From Terribium retamae (GTDB lineage: Bacteria; Pseudomonadota; Alphaproteobacteria; Rhizobiales; Rhizobiaceae), in contig NZ_JAKREW010000001.1 in NCBI RefSeq assembly GCF_022347545.1, forward strand, positions 558,001 to 622,000: a DNA stretch of 64,000 nt, given 5' to 3'. How positions within the stretch are numbered: position 1 is the first letter of the stretch; every line of letters starts with the position of its first letter. The translations under genes were made by a program, and so were the position numbers. The notes beneath the pieces were generated by a model. It saw only the letters and a program-made list of their open reading frames with translations. It was not told where the DNA came from and made no database searches. This document shows positions 25,560 through 34,449 of this stretch, in pieces.

Positions 25560-26036
25560 TTATTCCGGCTCTTCTCCACCCGAGCAACCCAGTTCGCTAA
25601 GCTTCCAGCTGTTGCTCCTGGAGGCGATGTCAGCGACCTTCCAGGCTCCCTCGATCTGCCTGAGGTCCCAGACCATTTCGCGTCTGGAATCTTCGCCTTC
25701 GGTGAACAGGCTGAAGCTTGCGGTGACTGTCGCCTTATCGCCGTCGACGGTCTCTGTGAGCTTCACACTGTCGGTAACGGTCTTGTCGTCGTAGTCCTGG
25801 GCATCCAGCGCCGGATCGAAATCAATGCAAGCGACCTCGTCCGGGTGTTTCTTGATGGCGGCATCATTGAGTTGGAACAGCTTGATGACGGGGTCGGTGA
25901 AGCGATCCCGATACTGCGGATCGGCGGCGAATTTTACCGGTGAATAGAAAAACATCACCGCATCCGAAGCCGGCCCAGCCAAAGCAGGACCCGAATAAGT
26001 CAAAACGGATAAGGCAAGCAGCAATCCCGGCTTCAT
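25560..26036 (-). CDS. DUF3828-like exported protein
   Basis: 158 residues with a signal peptide ending GPALAG near residue 21. It shares blocks with the downstream lipoprotein (conserved Cys-Asp segment, WDLRQIEGAWKVADI, C-terminal Cys) and is probably its paralogue by tandem duplication; the two conserved cysteines may form a disulfide. The gene pair is four bases apart, so they are likely co-transcribed. Function unknown. Confidence 0.65.
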   Translation of the reverse strand: MKPGLLLALSVLTYSGPALAGPASDAVMFFYSPVKFAADPQYRDRFTDPVIKLFQLNDAAIKKHPDEVACIDFDPALDAQDYDDKTVTDSVKLTETVDGDKATVTASFSLFTEGEDSRREMVWDLRQIEGAWKVADIASRSNSWKLSELGCSGGEEPE

Positions 26037-26197
26037 GATTCCCCAATCCCGAGTGGCATCTCATATCACGCATCCGCCATCTCGGCTTTTTTACGGCCTG
26101 AAATCGAGCATTAACTGGGCCGTGACACCAGGTGGATTCACGCCGCTGTCACCGAGCATGCCTACCCTGCCCCGGTAGTTTGCAGGCAGAGGCTCCC

Positions 26198-27136
26198 TTG
26201 ATCACACGACGCAACCTCCTCAGGATAGGCGGCACTGCCGCAATGTTTGCACCGTTCGGAGGCTTTACTGTCGACGCATCGGCAGCGGATGGAAAGGCGC
26301 CGCTTTTCAAATTCGGTATTGTCGCCGATCCGCAATACGCACCGGTCGTGCCCAACCTCAAGCTCGACCGCTATTATTCGAACAGCCTTTGGAAACTGTC
26401 GGAAGCCATTGAAGCCTTCAACCAGGAAGACCTGCGCTTCGTCGCAACGTTGGGCGACATCATCGACCGTCATTGGGAGAGCTACGCACACATCCTGCCG
26501 CTCTACGACAAGCTGAAGCATGAGCGCTTCTTCCTGCTCGGCAATCACGACTATGACGTCGCTGCCGAATACCTGACCTCGGTCGTGCGTACCGCAGGCA
26601 TGGAAAAGGCCTATTACGATTTCGCAGGCGGCGGCTATCGCTTCATCGTGCTCGATGGCAACGACGTCAGCTTGTTTGCTCCACCGAAGGACGATCCGCG
26701 CCGGGAGACCGCCGCCAAGCGGCTCGAAGAACTGAAAGCGAACGGCGCCGTCAATGCGCAAACCTGGAACGGCTCGCTAAGCGACGATCAGTTCGCCTGG
26801 CTCGACAAGACCATCAAGGCGGCACAGTCGGCGGGAGAGAAAGTGATCGTGATGGGTCACTATCCGATCTATCCCGAAAACGAGCACAATATGTGGGATT
26901 CCGACCGCATCGTGGAACTGCTGATCAGCTCCAGCAATGTCGTCGCTTATTTCAATGGCCACAACCATGCTGGGAATTTCGGCGAACTCAACGGCAAATA
27001 CTTCATCAACTTCAAGGGCATGGTCGACACACCTGCCACCAGCGCCTACGCAATCGTCGAAATCTATGATGAGAGGGTCGAGATTCGCGGCTTCGGACGC
27101 GAGGAAAACCGTACCTTGAAAATCCGGACCGCGTAG
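26198..27136 (+). CDS. Tat-exported metallophosphoesterase, ADPRibase-Mn-like
   Basis: 312 residues from a TTG at 26198, chosen because it gives MITRRNLLRIGGTAAMFAPF, a clear twin-arginine signal; a GTG at 26132 would add 22 residues in front. Metallophosphatase motifs are in order: FGIVADPQY (Asp44, with Gln where most families have His), LGDIIDRHW, GNHDYD, GHYPIYPENEHNMWD and GHNHAGNF. The DxQ variant and the RYYSNSLWKLSEAIE stretch point to the ADP-ribose/CDP-alcohol diphosphatase (ADPRM) group. A periplasmic nucleotide-diphosphate or phosphate-scavenging role is inferred. Confidence 0.8.
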   Translation: MITRRNLLRIGGTAAMFAPFGGFTVDASAADGKAPLFKFGIVADPQYAPVVPNLKLDRYYSNSLWKLSEAIEAFNQEDLRFVATLGDIIDRHWESYAHILPLYDKLKHERFFLLGNHDYDVAAEYLTSVVRTAGMEKAYYDFAGGGYRFIVLDGNDVSLFAPPKDDPRRETAAKRLEELKANGAVNAQTWNGSLSDDQFAWLDKTIKAAQSAGEKVIVMGHYPIYPENEHNMWDSDRIVELLISSSNVVAYFNGHNHAGNFGELNGKYFINFKGMVDTPATSAYAIVEIYDERVEIRGFGREENRTLKIRTA

Positions 27137-27153
27137 TCGCATTTGGATGGGCT

Positions 27154-27182
27154 GAAATCGGCGGAAAGTTTCCGCCGATTTC
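27154..27182. terminator. long perfect hairpin between metallophosphoesterase gene and mutL
   Basis: GAAATCGGCGGAAA (27154-27167) pairs exactly with TTTCCGCCGATTTC (27169-27182) around a single central base, so in RNA about 12 pairs close a small loop. It starts 17 bp after the stop codon at 27136. It has no separate U-tract but is the natural terminator candidate for that gene. Confidence 0.6.
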
Positions 27183-27252
27183 GCTGTGGTCTTTGCACGA
27201 ATAGCCGGGCATGGTTGTTCGCCGGTTTGGCGAATCCCGCTATAGTCCAGCC

Positions 27253-29097
27253 ATGCCCATCCGCCAGCTTTCCGAAACGATGATCAACCAGATCGCCGCT
27301 GGCGAGGTCATCGAGCGTCCCGCCAGTGTCGTCAAGGAATTGGTCGAGAACGCGCTCGATGCGGGCGCTGGCCGGGTCGAGATCGTCACCGCCGGCGGCG
27401 GGCTGAATTTGATCCGTGTTACCGACGACGGGTCAGGCATTCCGGAACCGGAATTGGCGCTTGCCGTGGCGCGCCATTGTACGTCGAAGCTCTCCACCGA
27501 CATCAACGACATCCGGTCGCTCGGCTTTCGAGGCGAAGCCTTGCCTTCGATCGGTTCCGTTGCACGGCTGTCGATCCGCTCGCGCACGGCGCAAGGCGAT
27601 AGCGCCGCCGAAATCAGCATTGAGGGCGGGCGCGTGGCGCCTGTGCGGCCCGCGGCAGCCAATCGCGGCACGACCGTAGAGGTGCGCGACCTGTTCTTCG
27701 CCACGCCTGCGCGATTGAAATTCATGAAGGGCGAGCGCGCCGAAAGCTCTGCCACAAGCGACGTCATCAAGCGCATCGCAATTGCCTTCCCTTCCGTACG
27801 GTTCACGCTTGCTGGTTCCGATCGCTCGACGCTGGAACTGCCGGCGACCGACGACAGCCCAGAAGGACAGTTGCGCCGCTTGGCGCAGGTGATGGGTTCC
27901 GAATTTCCCGACAATTCCATCGCCGTGGACGCCATGCGTGAAGGCGTGCAGCTCACCGGTTACGTTTCGATCCCCTCCTTCACGCGCGCCAATGCCTTGC
28001 AGCAATATGCTTATGTCAACGGCCGGCCCGTGCGCGACAAGCTCATCGCCGGCGCCATCCGCGGCGCCTATATGGATGTGCTGCCGCGCGACCGCCACGC
28101 CGTGGTGGCGTTGTTCCTATCGCTCGATCCCGCGACGGTCGACGTGAATGTACACCCGGCCAAGGCCGACGTGCGCTTCCGCGATCCCGGACTTGTTCGC
28201 GGCTTGATCGTCGGCGCGATCCGCGAGGCACTGACGAACGCCGGTATACGGGCAGCAACCACGGGGGCAGCGGGCATGATGGCCGCCTTCAGGCCCGGCG
28301 CTACCAACTTCGGTCATGGCGGCCCAGCGAATGGTCATCGCAGCTACGATGCGGCCCATCATACCTCCGGACCTGTGGGTTTCGATGCCACGCGTTCACC
28401 GCAGCGGCCGCTCGAGATGGGTTTTCGCGAACACGAACAGCAGACTTTCGATACCGGGCCCGCAGTCAGTGCCGATGCCCGCGCCAGCCAGATCGAGGCC
28501 ACCGATACCTTGCTCGGCGCAACGCTGGGTGCGGCGCGCGCGCAAGTGCATGAGAACTACATCGTCGCACAGACCAGGGATTCGCTGGTGATTGTCGACC
28601 AGCATGCCGCGCATGAACGCCTTGTCTATGAAGCGCTGAAGAACGCGCTGCATTCTCGCCCCGTGCCGGCGCAGATGCTGCTTCTGCCGGAAATCGTCGA
28701 TCTGCCCGAAGACGATGCCGAACGGCTGGCGATGCATGCCGAAACCCTGAAGCGTTTCGGTCTCGGTATCGAGCGTTTCGGGCCCGGTGCCATTGCCGTG
28801 CGCGAAACACCGTCCATGCTGGGCGAGACCGACGTGCAGCAGCTCGTCCGCGATCTGGCCGACGAGATCGCCGACAATGACACCACTGAAGCGCTGACGG
28901 AACGCCTCCATCACATCGCCGCCACCATGGCTTGCCATGGCTCGGTGCGCTCCGGCCGCCTGCTTAAGCCCGATGAGATGAACGCCCTGCTGCGCCAGAT
29001 GGAAGCGACGCCGGGGTCCGGCACCTGCAATCACGGCCGCCCGACCTATATCGAACTCAAGCTTGCGGACATCGAGCGACTGTTCGGCCGACGCTAA
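27253..29097 (+). CDS. mutL: DNA mismatch repair protein MutL
   Basis: 614 residues from the ATG at 27253 ([20 protein letters not shown]); an in-frame GTG-led extension upstream is not family-like. The GHKL ATPase region spans residues 1-330 with [30 protein letters not shown] and [19 protein letters not shown]; the dimerisation domain is at the C-terminus, with QHAAHERL and [10 protein letters not shown]. It couples MutS mismatch recognition to strand excision. A long Gly/His-rich linker at about 340-410 joins the domains. The typical end lacks anything unusual. Confidence 0.96.
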   Translation: MPIRQLSETMINQIAAGEVIERPASVVKELVENALDAGAGRVEIVTAGGGLNLIRVTDDGSGIPEPELALAVARHCTSKLSTDINDIRSLGFRGEALPSIGSVARLSIRSRTAQGDSAAEISIEGGRVAPVRPAAANRGTTVEVRDLFFATPARLKFMKGERAESSATSDVIKRIAIAFPSVRFTLAGSDRSTLELPATDDSPEGQLRRLAQVMGSEFPDNSIAVDAMREGVQLTGYVSIPSFTRANALQQYAYVNGRPVRDKLIAGAIRGAYMDVLPRDRHAVVALFLSLDPATVDVNVHPAKADVRFRDPGLVRGLIVGAIREALTNAGIRAATTGAAGMMAAFRPGATNFGHGGPANGHRSYDAAHHTSGPVGFDATRSPQRPLEMGFREHEQQTFDTGPAVSADARASQIEATDTLLGATLGAARAQVHENYIVAQTRDSLVIVDQHAAHERLVYEALKNALHSRPVPAQMLLLPEIVDLPEDDAERLAMHAETLKRFGLGIERFGPGAIAVRETPSMLGETDVQQLVRDLADEIADNDTTEALTERLHHIAATMACHGSVRSGRLLKPDEMNALLRQMEATPGSGTCNHGRPTYIELKLADIERLFGRR

Positions 29098-29105
29098 GCC
29101 TCTCG

Positions 29106-29999
29106 TCAGCGCTTCATGTTGACGATGATCACACCGCCGAGCGCAAGCACGCCGCCGATGATGCCGAGCGTTGTGGGCACTTCGCCAAGCCAAGCAAAGC
29201 CGATCACCGTCGCCACCGGTGAGACCAGGTACAAGTAGTTGGAAGCGCGTGCTGCCGGCAGACGCGACAGCGCCGTTGCCCAGGCGGCGTAGGAAATGAA
29301 ACTCGGGATCAACCCGAGATAGATGACAGCAGTCAGGCCTGCCTTGTCGGCATGTGAGGCCTGGACAAGGCTTTCTGGAAAGAATGGCGCAAGGCACAGC
29401 GCGCCGAGCACCATGTTCCACGCAGCGACTGTCAGTGGATGATGTCGTGAAAACAGCGGCTTTTGCACGATGGTGTTGACCGACGAACACAGCGCCGAGC
29501 CCAGGATCAGCAACGCACCGGTGTTGAACGTCAGCCCATTGCCCTCGCCCATTGCGATGACGCCGATACCGGCGAAGGAAACGAAAGTGCCGAACCAGGC
29601 GAGCACCGGGAACCGCTCGCCGAGCAGGAACATCGCCATGATTGCGGTGAAGATCGGGCTGACATTGATGATGAATGCAGCGGCACCAGCCGACACTGTG
29701 GTCTCGCCAATATTCAGCATCGCCGTGTAAAGCGCGACGAAGATCGCGCCACCAACCCCAAAACGCCACAACTCGTTGAGCTTGGGCAATGCCGGGCGCT
29801 TGATGGCAAGGAAGATTGCCGCCGGCACGGCTGCAATCGCAAAGCGCAGCGCACCGAGCTCCAATGGCCCAAAGGCAGCGAGACCAGCCCGGATCGCGGG
29901 AAAGGCTGAAGCCCACCCGACCACTGTAAGCGCCACTGCCAACATTGCCGTGACATCGGTCCGCTGTTCCGAATTCGCCATGCTCATTTGTGCACTCAT
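29106..29999 (-). CDS. EamA/DMT family transporter
   Basis: 297 residues from the ATG ending at 29999, preceded by GGAG. Ten hydrophobic segments in two EamA repeats (residues ~20-150 and ~155-297), with the family's early VVGWASAFPAIRAG and SALCSSVNTIVQKPLF blocks. Members export amino acids or other small metabolites. It is divergent from a LysR-type gene across 85 bp that may regulate it, and convergent with mutL eight bases apart. Confidence 0.87.
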   Translation of the reverse strand: MSAQMSMANSEQRTDVTAMLAVALTVVGWASAFPAIRAGLAAFGPLELGALRFAIAAVPAAIFLAIKRPALPKLNELWRFGVGGAIFVALYTAMLNIGETTVSAGAAAFIINVSPIFTAIMAMFLLGERFPVLAWFGTFVSFAGIGVIAMGEGNGLTFNTGALLILGSALCSSVNTIVQKPLFSRHHPLTVAAWNMVLGALCLAPFFPESLVQASHADKAGLTAVIYLGLIPSFISYAAWATALSRLPAARASNYLYLVSPVATVIGFAWLGEVPTTLGIIGGVLALGGVIIVNMKR

Positions 30000-30084
30000 G
30001 ATCTTTCTCCGCGCCAATCAGGGTCGCAGTGGCAGAAAACGCTTTTCCGGCCCCGTTGACAAACGATGAAATCGAGGATGAGCT

Positions 30085-31017
30085 GTGAACATGGATCACA
30101 GCTTGGATATATTGCCCCCACTCGAAACCTTGCGGGCCTTCGACGCCGCGGCCAAGACAGGCAGCTTTTCGGCCGCAGCCGAGAAGCTCAACGTCACTCA
30201 TGGCGCGGTCAGCCGCCAGATTGCGCGGCTCGAAGACTGGTTCGGGCTCAAATTGTTCGAGCGCAAGGCGCGCGGCGTCTCTTTGACCATCGAGGGCAAT
30301 CGTTTGCATCTGCGCACCAGCGAAGCTTTCGCGTTGATTGCTTCGAACTCCGACCGCTGGGTCGAACCGCGTGGCTCCGCAGTGGTGCGGCTTGCGTCCA
30401 TTCCTTCCATCAGCGGCCTCTGGCTGATGCCCCGCATGGCGAGGTTGGAATGCGGCGACCCGAAGATCCGGATCGTGCTCGATGTCGACAACCGCCAGAT
30501 CGATCTGGCTGACGAAGGCATCGACCTTTCCATCCGCTGCGGTCGCGGGCGCGTACCGGAGCGCATCGCCATGCAATTGTTCGAGGAGCACATGTTTCCG
30601 ATCGCCTCGCCGCAACTGGCAAAGGAAATCGGTACCGGCGATGCCGAACGGTTGCTGAAATACCCGCTGATCCACGATTCCGACGCCGCCGGATGGCGCG
30701 CCTGGTTCGGTGAACAAGGTGTCGACTACCGGCCTCGCCCGCAGGACCGGCGCTTCGAGGACTACAACCTGGTGCTGGATGCCGCCGCCTACGGGCTCGG
30801 CATCGCCCTTGCCCGGCCACCTCTGGCGGAAGGCCAAGTCGCGGCAGGACGTGTCGTGGCAGTGGACAAGCGCACAGCGCTCAATCCGGTATCCTACTGG
30901 CTTGATCGCCCAGCCGGAAAACCGCGTGCCGCAGCCGCGGAACTCGCGCGGCGTATCGCCGAGGCCGCCGGCGTGCCCATGGAGCGCTTCCAGAGTTTCC
31001 TGGATGCGGAGCGCTAA
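30085..31017 (+). CDS. LysR family regulator, GcvA-like
   Basis: 310 residues from a GTG at 30085 that suits the GAGG site seven bases before it; ATG at 30091 is the alternative. LETLRAFDAAAKTGSFSAAAEKLNVTHGAVSRQI is the LysR helix-turn-helix with GcvA-type wording. The effector domain ends near residue 300. It is divergent from the EamA exporter gene, which is its likely target. Confidence 0.87.
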   Translation: MNMDHSLDILPPLETLRAFDAAAKTGSFSAAAEKLNVTHGAVSRQIARLEDWFGLKLFERKARGVSLTIEGNRLHLRTSEAFALIASNSDRWVEPRGSAVVRLASIPSISGLWLMPRMARLECGDPKIRIVLDVDNRQIDLADEGIDLSIRCGRGRVPERIAMQLFEEHMFPIASPQLAKEIGTGDAERLLKYPLIHDSDAAGWRAWFGEQGVDYRPRPQDRRFEDYNLVLDAAAYGLGIALARPPLAEGQVAAGRVVAVDKRTALNPVSYWLDRPAGKPRAAAAELARRIAEAAGVPMERFQSFLDAER

Positions 31018-31081
31018 GACCGCGGGCCCATGAACCATACCGATTTCGAGCGTTCGATCACGTCGAAAGGTTCGGTCAAGC

Positions 31082-31687
31082 TTAAAACAGCAAGAGGATG
31101 ATCAGCAGGAATAACGCGAGTGCCGCAAACGCGAAGGCAATCGTACGCGCACTGATCGTCACCTCCGCCGGAATGCGCCAAGACTCCTCACGCATTGGCT
31201 TTATCTGCCCGGCTCGTCTCTTCTTGGCAGTTTCATCCGTCAGGCCCAGAACAGTCGCAGCCTGCAGCGGCGGAGCAAACGCATAGTTTGGCATGGGTTG
31301 GGCGCGCATGCCAGAAACGGCATCATCGCGGCTGGTTGGCGAGCCCGACAATGATCGAAGCCCAGTTTCCATTTCAACAGCGGCTGCGCTCACCGTTGAC
31401 GATCGCGGGCTTACCGACGCTGCCGCCGCTTCGTCCAGTTCAAGCGCAGCGCGGTATGCGTCGATGATCTGCGGCGAAGCCTCCTTCTGCGCCAAGGTAC
31501 CCTTCGTCGGCACGATGAGCGGTGGCGCTATCGACGGCATCGGTTCGGCTCCGCGTGGTGCGAGCGGTGTCACCAGCGTCTTGATCAAAGCTGCCTTGTC
31601 TGGACCCGGCCTCGCTACCGGCGCTGGCACATCGCCTGCGGTGGCCTGCTTGAGCAGAGCAGCAAGGCGGGAAACGGCAACGACCAT
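31082..31687 (-). CDS. hypothetical tail-anchored membrane protein
   Basis: 201 residues with no recognised domain. Residues 1-160 are Ala/Pro-rich and probably disordered apart from a helical stretch (SPQIIDAYRAALELDE). The last ~22 residues (IAFAFAALALFLLIILLLF) form a single C-terminal transmembrane helix, preceded by the basic segment KKRRAGQIKPMREE, so the protein should be anchored by its tail with its bulk in the cytoplasm. Neighbours give no hint of function. Confidence 0.6.
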   Translation of the reverse strand: MVVAVSRLAALLKQATAGDVPAPVARPGPDKAALIKTLVTPLAPRGAEPMPSIAPPLIVPTKGTLAQKEASPQIIDAYRAALELDEAAAASVSPRSSTVSAAAVEMETGLRSLSGSPTSRDDAVSGMRAQPMPNYAFAPPLQAATVLGLTDETAKKRRAGQIKPMREESWRIPAEVTISARTIAFAFAALALFLLIILLLF

Positions 31688-31833
31688 GGCGATCCGACAT
31701 ATGTTTTTTTCGACAATAAGCCGTCTCGGTTGTGCCAGGCTGGCCTCGCGCTTGACCTTGCCCGCGTTTTATGGCGGAAACGCTTGAAGTCAGGCCGACA
31801 AGGCCCGACCTTCATGAACACAGGTCTGCCGTG

Positions 31834-32067
31834 ATGATGAATCGTTTCGAAGGTCCCGGAGGTCGCGAAGCCCGCATTCGCTATCTTGACGGCGATTTCC
31901 AGGTCACCAGTCCGGGCGCCTTCGTACGCTGCGCCGTAACCGGCGAAAACATCGCTCTGGACGAGCTCAAATATTGGAGCGTGGCGCGGCAGGAACCCTA
32001 TGTCAGCGCTGCTGCTTCCCTGCAGCGCGAAATCGAGGTCAATCCGGATCTGCGAAAGCGCGGGTAA
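31834..32067 (+). CDS. DUF2093 family protein
   Basis: 77 residues from ATG at 31834 (MMNRFEGPGGREARIRYLDG); GTG at 31831 and ATG at 31837 are close alternatives. GDFQVTSPGAFVRCAVTGENIALDELKYWSVARQEPY is the compact DUF2093 domain found almost only in alphaproteobacteria. The Cys in VRCAVTG hints at a small metal or redox site, but none is proven. It is convergent with lpxK. Confidence 0.8.
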   Translation: MMNRFEGPGGREARIRYLDGDFQVTSPGAFVRCAVTGENIALDELKYWSVARQEPYVSAAASLQREIEVNPDLRKRG

Positions 32068-32101
32068 CGAAAGAGCCTTTCCTCTAGCGGGCGGGCTTCA
32101 C

Positions 32102-33130
32102 CTATCCACCTACACGTCGCCTGCGCCAGGCTTCGAGTGTTTCATCGATGATGCGCTGTGGCGTTTGATCGGGCTCGAACACCGTCTCGATTTCAAGCAC
32201 GCTGAGCTTTTCAAGGAACCCCGAGGGGATTGCGCCGTGCCGCAGCCGCGCAGCATCCTTGGCGGTGGTAACGAGGCCGAGTTCCGCCGTCTTGGCGGTG
32301 GAAAGCAATTCCGCCAGTTCGTCCGCGCCATAGACGTGATGATCGGGGAACGAGCGGCTAAGCACCACCTTGCCGCCGGCTTCCGCCACCGTGTCATAGA
32401 ACTTTTCGGGATGGCCGATCCCCGCGAAAGCCAACAACCGCTTGCCGGCGAACTGACTGGCATCGCGTGGCCGGGCGCGTGCAGCAAAGATCGGCTTGCC
32501 CGCGCGCGCAGCTTGCCGCACCACGATGTCGGCCGCCGTACCGTCGCCCATTCTGAGCAATGCATCCGCATAGAGAAGCTGGGTCACCACCGGCGCTCTC
32601 AGTGGACCACCCGGGATGACGCGGCCATTGCCCAACCCATAGCGGGCATCCACGACAACAAGAGCGAAATCGATATGGATCCGCGCGCTCTGAAAACCGT
32701 CATCCATGATGAGGAAGTCACAGCCCTCTTTCTCGATCAACATGCGAGCGCCGGCGGCACGGTTCGGCGACACCGCCACAGGCGCGTGTTCCGCCAGAAG
32801 CAGCGGCTCGTCGCCGACATGTTTGGCTGCATCATGACGCGCATCGACAATGTGCGGCTCGGCAAAAGAGCCTCCGTGCCCGCGCGACAGAAATCCCGGA
32901 TTCAGCCCTCGCTGCAAGGCGTGCCCCGCAAGCGCAATAGCCACCGGTGTCTTGCCGGAGCCGCCGACCGTGAAGTTTCCGACGCAAAGCACTGGTACGT
33001 CGATCTTTTCACGTTTCGCGGAACGCATACGCCGGCCAGCGATCGCGCCGTAAAGCCAGGAGAGCGGCGACAGGGCACGAGCACGCCAATCCGGTTTTTC
33101 CCACCAGAACGGTGGTGCTTCGCTCGCCAT
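32102..33130 (-). CDS. lpxK: tetraacyldisaccharide 4'-kinase
   Basis: 342 residues. The P-loop GNFTVGGSGKT is at 51-61, with MDDGFQ and DARYGLGNGRVIPGGPLR later, all LpxK hallmarks. It phosphorylates the 4' position of the lipid A disaccharide precursor at the inner membrane. It follows waaA after two bases and is the last gene of the lipid A/Kdo unit. Confidence 0.95.
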   Translation of the reverse strand: MASEAPPFWWEKPDWRARALSPLSWLYGAIAGRRMRSAKREKIDVPVLCVGNFTVGGSGKTPVAIALAGHALQRGLNPGFLSRGHGGSFAEPHIVDARHDAAKHVGDEPLLLAEHAPVAVSPNRAAGARMLIEKEGCDFLIMDDGFQSARIHIDFALVVVDARYGLGNGRVIPGGPLRAPVVTQLLYADALLRMGDGTAADIVVRQAARAGKPIFAARARPRDASQFAGKRLLAFAGIGHPEKFYDTVAEAGGKVVLSRSFPDHHVYGADELAELLSTAKTAELGLVTTAKDAARLRHGAIPSGFLEKLSVLEIETVFEPDQTPQRIIDETLEAWRRRRVGG

Positions 33131-33132
33131 GC

Positions 33133-34449
33133 TCAGCGACCTCCCGCCACCTTGAGGCGGGCTTTGACGACAAGCGGCTGGATGTAGGGCTCCAATGCCC
33201 TTTGCGTGGTGGCCAACGCGCCACGCATCTGCTCCACGGTCGCGGCACCCGCCGCCATCATCTCACGGCGGGCTCCTTCATTGGTAAGCAGGAAATTGAC
33301 TGCGCCAGCCAGCATCGGGCGATCGCGCACCAGCTTGGCGGCACCGGCGTCCAACAGCTTCTGATAGGAGTCGCGGAAGTTCTGGACGTTGCGGCCAGCG
33401 AGAACGGCGGTCTCGAGCATAGCCGGCTCAAGCGGATTCTGTCCTCCTTCCGACGTCAGTGAACGACCGACAAAGGCGATCTCGGTGAGCCTAAGATAAA
33501 GCCCCATCTCACCGATCGTATCACCGAGCAGGATGTCGACATCGGGTGTGATTTGGTCGTCCAGGCTGCGCCGCGCCACCGTAAGCCCCATACCGGCGAA
33601 CGTTTCGACGAGTTCTTCCGCACGCTCGGGATGACGCGGCACGATGATGGTGAGCAGCCCGGAATGCCGTGGCGCGAGCGTCTTGTGTACTTCGGCGGCA
33701 ATGACTTCCTCGCCGTCATGGGTCGAGATGGCCGCCCAGGTCGGCCGGCCGCCGATCTGCCGGTCAAGCAAGGCAAGCTCACTCTGGTTGACCGGCGGCG
33801 GCGGTGTGTCGACCTTGAGATTGCCCGAAACTGTTACCGGTCGTGCGCCAAGTGCCCGGAACCGCTCTCCGTCGACTTCCGACTGCGCGACGACGTGGGC
33901 AAGATTTTCGAACAACGCCTCAGCGATGTTGGACCGTTTCTTCCAGGAGGCGAAGGAGCGATCAGACAAGCGCCCGTTGACAAGCACTTGCGGCACGCTG
34001 CGCGCGCCGAGTTCCAGAATAGTGTTCGGCCATATCTCGGATTCGGCGATGATGACGAGGTCGGGATGCCAATGATTGAGGAACCGGCTCACGGCCGGCC
34101 TCAAATCCAGGGGTACGTATTGATGGATAACACGATCGCCCAGCCGCTCCGCCACCAGTTTGGCTGAGGTGACCGTACCGGTGGTCAACACGACCGTGAC
34201 GCCATAGTCGAGAATCGAGCGGACCAGCGGCACCACGGCATTGGTCTCGCCGACGCTTGCCGCATGCACCCAGATCAGCGGTCCGTCAGGCCGCTCCTGG
34301 CTGGCAACACCGTAGCGTTCGCGACTGCGGGTACGGTCTTCCTTACCTTTGGAAGCGCGCCAGGCGACATAGGGGCCGGCCAGCGGATAGGCAGCCGAAC
34401 CGGCGACACGGTAGAGCGACAGCATCATGCGGGCCCACCGCTCGCTCAT
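33133..34449 (-). CDS. waaA: 3-deoxy-D-manno-octulosonic acid (Kdo) transferase
   Basis: 438 residues of GT-B glycosyltransferase. An N-terminal amphipathic/hydrophobic anchor (MMLSLYRVAGSAAYPLAGPY) precedes WVHAASVGETNAV, whose Glu is the catalytic base; AESEIWPN, STHDGEE and VGRSLTSEGGQNPLEPAML follow. It adds Kdo from CMP-Kdo to lipid A precursor on the cytoplasmic face. It overlaps the DUF374 gene by four bases (ATGA). Confidence 0.95.
   Translation of the reverse strand: MSERWARMMLSLYRVAGSAAYPLAGPYVAWRASKGKEDRTRSRERYGVASQERPDGPLIWVHAASVGETNAVVPLVRSILDYGVTVVLTTGTVTSAKLVAERLGDRVIHQYVPLDLRPAVSRFLNHWHPDLVIIAESEIWPNTILELGARSVPQVLVNGRLSDRSFASWKKRSNIAEALFENLAHVVAQSEVDGERFRALGARPVTVSGNLKVDTPPPPVNQSELALLDRQIGGRPTWAAISTHDGEEVIAAEVHKTLAPRHSGLLTIIVPRHPERAEELVETFAGMGLTVARRSLDDQITPDVDILLGDTIGEMGLYLRLTEIAFVGRSLTSEGGQNPLEPAMLETAVLAGRNVQNFRDSYQKLLDAGAAKLVRDRPMLAGAVNFLLTNEGARREMMAAGAATVEQMRGALATTQRALEPYIQPLVVKARLKVAGGR

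Noticed and set aside
28396..31038. An 880-codon open frame on the minus strand across mutL, the EamA gene and the LysR gene
   Set aside because: It is antisense to clear genes on both strands, has no family resemblance, and arises from GC-rich codon bias.
31082..31687. Reading the tail-anchored hypothetical protein as a SNARE-like or secretion component
   Set aside because: Only a C-terminal transmembrane helix is visible; no motif supports a specific role.
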